In this document: positions 7,541 to 10,709 of the stretch, piece by piece
Position numbering within the stretch: position 1 is the stretch's first letter
Layout of the letters: each line of letters opens with the position of its first letter
NCBI GenBank assembly: GCA_040758525.1
Contig: JBFLVQ010000308.1
Location: forward strand, 1-10,709
Origin: JBFLVQ01 sp040758525
GTDB lineage: Bacteria; Acidobacteriota; Blastocatellia; Chloracidobacteriales; JADJPF01
Direction of reading: 5' to 3'
Length of the DNA: 10,709 nt
Program-made: the position numbers and the translations under genes
Notes under the pieces: generated by a model
What the model was told of the DNA's origin: nothing
Seen by the model: the letters and a program-made list of their open reading frames with translations, nothing else
The model's database searches: none

Positions 7541-7546
7541 CTCCTT
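7541..7546 (-). promoter_or_regulatory. ribosome binding site that fixes the aldo/keto reductase start
   Basis: AAGGAG on the minus strand lies eight bases before the ATG at 7532 and inside the 12-codon upstream extension. This argues that the extension to 7568 is not translated. Confidence 0.75.
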
Positions 7547-7588
7547 GCAAGGCAGTTGGGATTTCCAATTACACTGGTTTGCTGCCTA

Positions 7589-7816
7589 TCATTTAACAAG
7601 TTTCTTACCGAATAGCCCTAAAAAGATAAAGCCGAGTACAAAGCCTCCCACAGTGCCGCCTATTGCGCCTATGTTAGTAGCTTTGGCGCCAAACGAACCA
7701 GCGATCATTCCTATAATAGTGAAGGCCAGTAATACAAAAAATGAGATAAAAGTTCCTACTCCAGGAGAATAGAGACTCTCTTTGCTTTCCATAGAATGTT
7801 TGTCTTTATGATCCAT
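7589..7816 (-). CDS. small membrane protein with two TM segments, unknown function
   Basis: The frame encodes 75 residues: a short charged N-terminus (about 1-18), a first hydrophobic helix (GTFISFFVLLAFTIIGMIAG, about 21-40) and a second, glycine-rich helix (IGAIGGTVGGFVLGFIFLGL, about 49-68), ending in a basic KKLVK. Two TM helices in a hairpin are predicted, with a glycine-zipper-like second helix. A GGAGG at 7831-7835 lies 14 bases before the ATG, which is long for a Shine-Dalgarno; an internal ATG at codon 9 has no better site. It precedes the aldo/keto reductase on the same strand and is divergent from the desaturase gene. The AtpZ/AtpI type and other small hairpin proteins were considered, but no family is recognised. 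Confidence 0.65.
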   Translation of the reverse strand: MDHKDKHSMESKESLYSPGVGTFISFFVLLAFTIIGMIAGSFGAKATNIGAIGGTVGGFVLGFIFLGLFGKKLVK

Positions 7817-7930
7817 GAATAATTACCAGACCTCCCTCGTTATGTTTGAAATTGATTTGACAGATTAAATCATATAGTTGCTCTGATTTCCAGCTACCAC
7901 GCCTAAATGCGATCCCAGCATTGCTGCGCT

Positions 7931-7962
7931 ATGGTGACAAACTGAATAGTTTGAAATACCAT
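7931..7962 (+). promoter_or_regulatory. two-tier hairpin upstream of the desaturase start
   Basis: The outer arms ATGGT (7931-7935) and ACCAT (7958-7962) enclose the inner arms CAAACT (7938-7943) and AGTTTG (7948-7953) with loop GAAT. This gives 11 base pairs interrupted by an asymmetric internal loop of 2 and 4 nt. The hairpin ends 16 bases before the Shine-Dalgarno, so it could be an operator in DNA or a leader hairpin in RNA. Confidence 0.35.
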
Positions 7963-7978
7963 TTGATAAACTGAGTTT

Positions 7979-7986
7979 GAGGAGGG
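7979..7986 (+). promoter_or_regulatory. strong ribosome binding site serving a GTG start
   Basis: GAGGAGGG lies six bases before the GTG at 7993. It decides the start of the desaturase gene, because no in-frame ATG follows until codon 33, which is next to the first membrane segment. Confidence 0.8.
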
Positions 7987-7992
7987 CTTATC

Positions 7993-8907
7993 GTGAATAG
8001 AGTTTCATCACCTATAGCCAAATCTGAGGCTGACCTGTCTGTAGGAGATTGCACGGCTATACATTCAGGTACAAAAGCCTATTTGAGTATGCCCAAGGTG
8101 GCTTGGCCAACTCTATTTCTTGCTCTAGGCTGCTTAAGCTTGTGGATAACTTCATTGCTGCTCAGTCTGAAAGGTACTATTCCAATGACATTGGGATTAG
8201 TGCTCGCGGCTGTGTGTGCTTTCATCAGTTTTACCCCTATGCATGATAGTGCACACAGGACATTAGCACGTATCCGCTGGCTAAATGAGGTGATGGGTCG
8301 AGTCTGCGCTTTGGTGCTGATGTTCCCATTTCCTGCACTACGTTATGTACACCTAGAACATCATCGCCACACCAATGATGCAGTTAAAGATCCTGACTTA
8401 TGGAGTGGTAGCGGCTCAGTTTGGTTGTTGCCATTGCGCTGGTTTACTCAAGATATACACTATTGCCTCTTCTACTTAAAGCAGGTACGTCAGCGCCCTA
8501 CTGCCGAATATATAGAGATTCTTTTTACACTGGCGCTCCTCTGGACTAGCGTGATTACTCTCTGTCTAACTGGCTATACTAGTGCAGTACTACTACTGTG
8601 GGTATTACCCTCACGTATTGCAGTGATCTTACTGGCCTATGGTTTTGATTACCTACCACATAAGCCACATCAGATTAGCGCCGCAGAGAATGTCTACGCA
8701 GCTACAATGGTACGACCTAGCCCATTGCTCACACCAGTGCTACTCTACCAAAATTATCATCTTATCCATCACCTCTATCCAGGTATACCTTTCTATCGTT
8801 ATAGCAGAGTCTGGCGTGATCAGCGAGAAGCCCTGCTTGGCAAAGGTGTAGAGGTACGCGATCTCTTTGGTCGTAAACAGACCAACATAAGAGAAAGACT
8901 GCATTAA
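7993..8907 (+). CDS. membrane fatty acid desaturase-family di-iron enzyme (possibly CrtR-type carotenoid hydroxylase)
   Basis: This 304-residue integral membrane protein starts at GTG. The three histidine boxes of the desaturase/hydroxylase superfamily are complete: HDSAH (84-88), HLEHHRH (120-126) and HLIHH (256-260). An extra HKPH (223-226) follows DYLP, and a TND...KDPDL segment comes after box 2. Hydrophobic segments lie at about 37-59, 62-82, 174-195 and 197-218, giving the usual four-TM layout with the histidine boxes facing the cytoplasm to hold two irons. Enzymes of this class use O2 and an electron donor to desaturate or hydroxylate lipids. The box pattern and the HLIHHLYPGIP segment recall CrtR-type beta-carotene hydroxylases as well as acyl desaturases, and sequence alone does not decide. 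No carotenoid gene is nearby. A UspA-type gene follows 99 bp downstream on the same strand. Confidence 0.88.
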   Translation: MNRVSSPIAKSEADLSVGDCTAIHSGTKAYLSMPKVAWPTLFLALGCLSLWITSLLLSLKGTIPMTLGLVLAAVCAFISFTPMHDSAHRTLARIRWLNEVMGRVCALVLMFPFPALRYVHLEHHRHTNDAVKDPDLWSGSGSVWLLPLRWFTQDIHYCLFYLKQVRQRPTAEYIEILFTLALLWTSVITLCLTGYTSAVLLLWVLPSRIAVILLAYGFDYLPHKPHQISAAENVYAATMVRPSPLLTPVLLYQNYHLIHHLYPGIPFYRYSRVWRDQREALLGKGVEVRDLFGRKQTNIRERLH

Positions 8908-9006
8908 TAGCGCCATTTTGGAACAATAAGTGCAGTAGAAATAGTACGGAAGTGTCAGAAAAGCGGCATGAGCAGTATGGCCGTGTGATAACAGCAGGAG
9001 GAAATT

Positions 9007-9480
9007 ATGAAAATACTTTTGGCTGTAGACGATACTCCTTACTCTTTGGAAGCGGTCAAAGCTCTTCTTGCACGACCCTGGCCTATTGATACCACCGTGC
9101 GCGTATTAAGTATTATTGAGAATATGACGCCACCAGCAACAGAGATCTGGTATGATGCCGGCACCAGTCTTAGGCTGGCAGAACAGGCTCAACAAGAGAA
9201 GATCGAAAAACGTACCAACCTGCTTGCAGATATTGCAGAACGTCTAAAGGTAGGAAAATTTGTTGTTGAGACGGTAATACGTCAGGGCGATCCACGTACT
9301 GAGATTGTTGATGAGGCAAAGAACTGGCTTGCTGATCTGATTATGGTAGGCTCGCATGGCTACACAGGTATTAAGCGCTGGCTATTGGGTAGTGTTGCAC
9401 AATCTGTCGTAAGTCATGCTCCTTGCTCAGTCGAGGTTGTACGTCTACGACACGCTGATAGCTTGAAAGCAGCCGGTTAA
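9007..9480 (+). CDS. universal stress protein, UspA family (ATP-binding type)
   Basis: This is a 157-residue single-domain cytoplasmic Usp protein, close to the usual 140-160. The N-terminal strand MKILLAVDDTPYS carries the conserved D8 that contacts the adenine nucleotide. The G-x2-G-x9-G(S) nucleotide-binding motif is intact at G115, G118, G128 and S129 (in GSHGYTGIKRWLLGS), placing it in the ATP-binding rather than the non-binding UspA subgroup. It probably forms dimers and helps survival under stress or energy limitation; the precise role is unknown. AGGAGG at 8996-9001, five bases before the ATG, fixes the start. It may be read through from the desaturase gene 99 bp upstream. Its stop is eight bases from the end of a convergent candidate lipoprotein gene. 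Confidence 0.95.
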   Translation: MKILLAVDDTPYSLEAVKALLARPWPIDTTVRVLSIIENMTPPATEIWYDAGTSLRLAEQAQQEKIEKRTNLLADIAERLKVGKFVVETVIRQGDPRTEIVDEAKNWLADLIMVGSHGYTGIKRWLLGSVAQSVVSHAPCSVEVVRLRHADSLKAAG

Positions 9481-9488
9481 CTATTTTC

Positions 9489-10013
9489 TTAGTTCCAATC
9501 TTCTTCTACTAGATACCAATTCTCGTTAATTTTCGTGTGCCATATCTCGTTACGCATATCTTCAGGCAGATTGCCATAATGCGGTTCATATACATAGCGT
9601 GGTCTAGAGCAGAATGAGCAATCTAGCTGAAACTGCGCATTTTTTATTTCTCCTTGGTCATCGAATTTTACTTCGAAAAATAGTATCTGCACACCAGTGG
9701 AAGCTAACTGTTTTGCTAGGCTAGCAAAATCACTAGTAGCTTGATTATCGAATGCTTGTGCTGGCCCAGGAAAAAGGTTACAAGTCGATGCCTCATTATT
9801 GTTAGAGAATTTCCCTCGTAAATAATAGAGATTTTTACACCAATCTTGATTACGATATGCCTGTGCTTGATACTGTTTTATCGTAGCAAAGATCTTTTCC
9901 AAATTACGTACATCGCGATCCCTATTCTCGAATAAGGATCGACAACTCACCATTCCAGTCATCACTATCACTATTAGCAATAGCAGAAGTAATTGCCTAT
10001 ATAATCTATTCAT
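9489..10013 (-). CDS. cysteine-containing candidate lipoprotein, unknown function
   Basis: The frame encodes 174 residues. A basic start (MNRLYRQ) and a strongly hydrophobic stretch (L8-M18) end in GMVSC, so C24 may be a lipidated cysteine; the lipobox is imperfect (M at -3) and a plain membrane-anchored protein is possible. The mature part has a helical segment rich in charged residues and four further cysteines: C59, C78 and a C132-x2-C135 pair. These could form disulfides in the periplasm or bind metal. The C-terminus is rich in aromatic and acidic residues (EIWHTKINENWYLVEEDW). The family is not recognised. The start lacks a clear Shine-Dalgarno, but the signal sequence supports it. It lies 128 bp downstream of another small candidate lipoprotein gene on the same strand. 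Confidence 0.75.
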   Translation of the reverse strand: MNRLYRQLLLLLLIVIVMTGMVSCRSLFENRDRDVRNLEKIFATIKQYQAQAYRNQDWCKNLYYLRGKFSNNNEASTCNLFPGPAQAFDNQATSDFASLAKQLASTGVQILFFEVKFDDQGEIKNAQFQLDCSFCSRPRYVYEPHYGNLPEDMRNEIWHTKINENWYLVEEDWN

Positions 10014-10107
10014 CTAATCAACCATTGTTGCGTAAATAAGTATTGCTATCCTGCTACCACTAATTATATTTGTAAATAGACTTCTCTTCTAGGAATGATC
10101 AGCTCAG

Positions 10108-10126
10108 ACTGCGCAAACTGCGCAGT
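10108..10126. terminator. 8-bp perfect hairpin downstream of the small lipoprotein gene, possible terminator
   Basis: ACTGCGCA (10108-10115) and TGCGCAGT (10119-10126) are exact reverse complements with the loop AAC. On the minus strand the hairpin begins 15 bases after the stop of the gene ending at 10142. The GC-rich stem fits a terminator, but no U-tract follows on the minus strand (the next bases are mixed). It could equally be an mRNA 3' stabiliser or a short palindromic repeat. Confidence 0.4.
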
Positions 10127-10141
10127 AATGTTTCAACCTGC

Positions 10142-10573
10142 TCAATTAGTAGCTGGCCTGGAGAACTCTTTTATCGCCACTGGGCCAGTTGGACTATTAA
10201 CATCAGGGGCAAGTTCGGCGGTTACGTAAAATCGCACATCGGTTAGCGATGTTTCTACAGTAAATTTCTTGCTGCCTTTGATTGCGCCTAATTGTGCGAC
10301 TTTTTTTACGATACGACCATCCTGGGAACTTTCCCAAACAATATAAAGATTGGCTTCTGAATCTAATTCTGAAGGAGGCAGTAGATTAGTTACTTTCAAC
10401 TCATATCTGGTTATACCGTTATGTTTCTCTATTCTGCTAATTGTACCCTGTGGCAATGGTCGATCTCGGTCTGGCACTAATTCTATCCGTTTGGCACAGC
10501 CGAAACTTAACAATAGTAGTGCAACAAGAGTCGTACACATCAAGCTCTTTATCGATATATTACTATTTTGCAT
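10142..10573 (-). CDS. small candidate lipoprotein of unknown function
   Basis: From the ATG at 10573 this is a 143-residue protein with a signal peptide (basic/polar residues 1-12, hydrophobic core about 14-24) ending in LSFGC, so C26 is the probable lipidated cysteine of an imperfect lipobox. The mature domain is about 117 residues and predominantly beta-like (GITRYELKVTNL, ANLYIVWES, KFTVETSLTDVRFYVTAEL), suggesting a small beta-sandwich exposed on the membrane surface. The family is not recognised. In-frame ATGs at 10612, 10591 and 10588 would lengthen it. The one at 10612 lies inside a GC-rich palindromic element that would add MRSPRPR, and it has no properly spaced Shine-Dalgarno. AAGG eight bases before 10573 and a normal-length signal peptide favour 10573. 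Confidence 0.7.
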   Translation of the reverse strand: MQNSNISIKSLMCTTLVALLLLSFGCAKRIELVPDRDRPLPQGTISRIEKHNGITRYELKVTNLLPPSELDSEANLYIVWESSQDGRIVKKVAQLGAIKGSKKFTVETSLTDVRFYVTAELAPDVNSPTGPVAIKEFSRPATN

Positions 10574-10595
10574 TGCTATAACCTTCATCATTCTT

Positions 10596-10645
10596 GGGCG
10601 CGGAGACCGCATGCCTTCAGGCTGCGGAGGCAGCGCCGTCTCCTT
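10596..10645. repeat. GC-rich palindromic element, REP-like (single copy seen here)
   Basis: About 50 bp of very GC-rich sequence interrupts AT-rich surroundings. It is bounded by inverted ends, GGAGAC (10602-10607) and GTCTCC (10638-10643). Inside are a GCTGC/GCAGC stem with loop GGAG (10621-10634) and a GCCT/AGGC mini-stem (10613-10622). This build fits a dispersed intergenic palindromic repeat of the REP/MITE-like kind, but only one copy is present in the window, so repetitive status is inferred from composition and structure. Confidence 0.5.
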
Positions 10646-10709
10646 TCAATAGGAATAACCATCACAAGCTTGTATTAACTTGCAATAACGATAGCTAATG
10701 CCTTGGATA

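Noticed and set aside
7533..7568. 12-codon N-terminal extension of the aldo/keto reductase
   Set aside because: The Shine-Dalgarno for the ATG at 7532 lies inside it, and family members begin at the MERRRLG position.
7497..7772. 91-codon proline-rich open frame on the plus strand
   Set aside because: It is antisense to the reductase start and the small membrane-protein gene; its composition is what the reverse complement of glycine-rich TM codons gives.
7857..7862. Perfect TTGACA (-35-like) upstream of the desaturase gene
   Set aside because: No acceptable -10 at 16-18 bp; the nearest TATAGT (7873-7878) is only 10 bp away.
8964..8984. Imperfect CGGCAT/ATGGCCG inverted repeat before the UspA-type gene
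   Set aside because: Needs a bulge, has no U-tract and is short; not strong enough to call a terminator or operator.
10350..10652. 100-codon open frame on the plus strand
   Set aside because: It is antisense to the small lipoprotein gene and runs through the GC-rich palindromic element; no coding support.
10664..10673. 10-bp palindrome ACAAGCTTGT near the right edge
   Set aside because: Short palindromes of this size are common by chance and nothing nearby gives it a role.

Overview
The window looks like ordinary chromosome from a fairly AT-rich, Gram-negative-type bacterium: there are Tat and Sec export signals and two candidate lipoproteins. The best lineage hint is the CadC/OmpR-type winged helix fused to an AAA-like domain, next to an AAA-like/WD40 protein. 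Such fusions are frequent in Acidobacteriota (for example Blastocatellia), and AAA/WD40 proteins also occur in Cyanobacteria and Planctomycetes. This placement is inference. No rRNA, tRNA, CRISPR array, transposase or phage gene is visible.

Layout, left to right. (1) 1-761, minus: 5' part of a Tat-exported protein of unknown function, cut by the window edge. (2) 762-1016: divergent intergenic region with a perfect 19-bp palindrome and candidate -10 boxes. (3) 1017-2444, plus: wHTH-AAA regulator, convergent with and overlapping by 17 bp (4) 2428-5601, minus: a 1057-residue AAA-TM-WD40 protein with 14 WD blades. (5) 5602-5847: divergent control region. (6) 5848-6621, plus: stand-alone PstS-like periplasmic binding protein, convergent with (7) 6636-7532, minus: aldo/keto reductase, preceded by (8) 7589-7816, minus: small two-TM protein. 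(9) 7993-8907, plus: membrane di-iron desaturase/hydroxylase with a GTG start. (10) 9007-9480, plus: UspA-type stress protein, convergent with (11) 9489-10013, minus: cysteine-containing candidate lipoprotein, preceded by (12) 10142-10573, minus: small candidate lipoprotein. A GC-rich palindromic element lies just upstream of the last gene at about 10596-10645.

No stretch longer than 300 bases lacks a gene. The longest gaps (762-1016 and 5602-5847) are divergent promoter regions and are described as such.

The most interesting part is 1017-5601. Two adjacent convergent genes carry the same class of AAA-like NTPase domain (Walker A with an RQ-x-GK core, an SPFN/TPFN motif and a GHPYL motif). 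One is fused to a DNA-binding domain, the other to a membrane anchor and a double WD40 propeller. A two-part sensor/regulator or STAND-like conflict module is a reasonable hypothesis, but no effector domain is visible. The remaining genes look like unrelated housekeeping or accessory functions.
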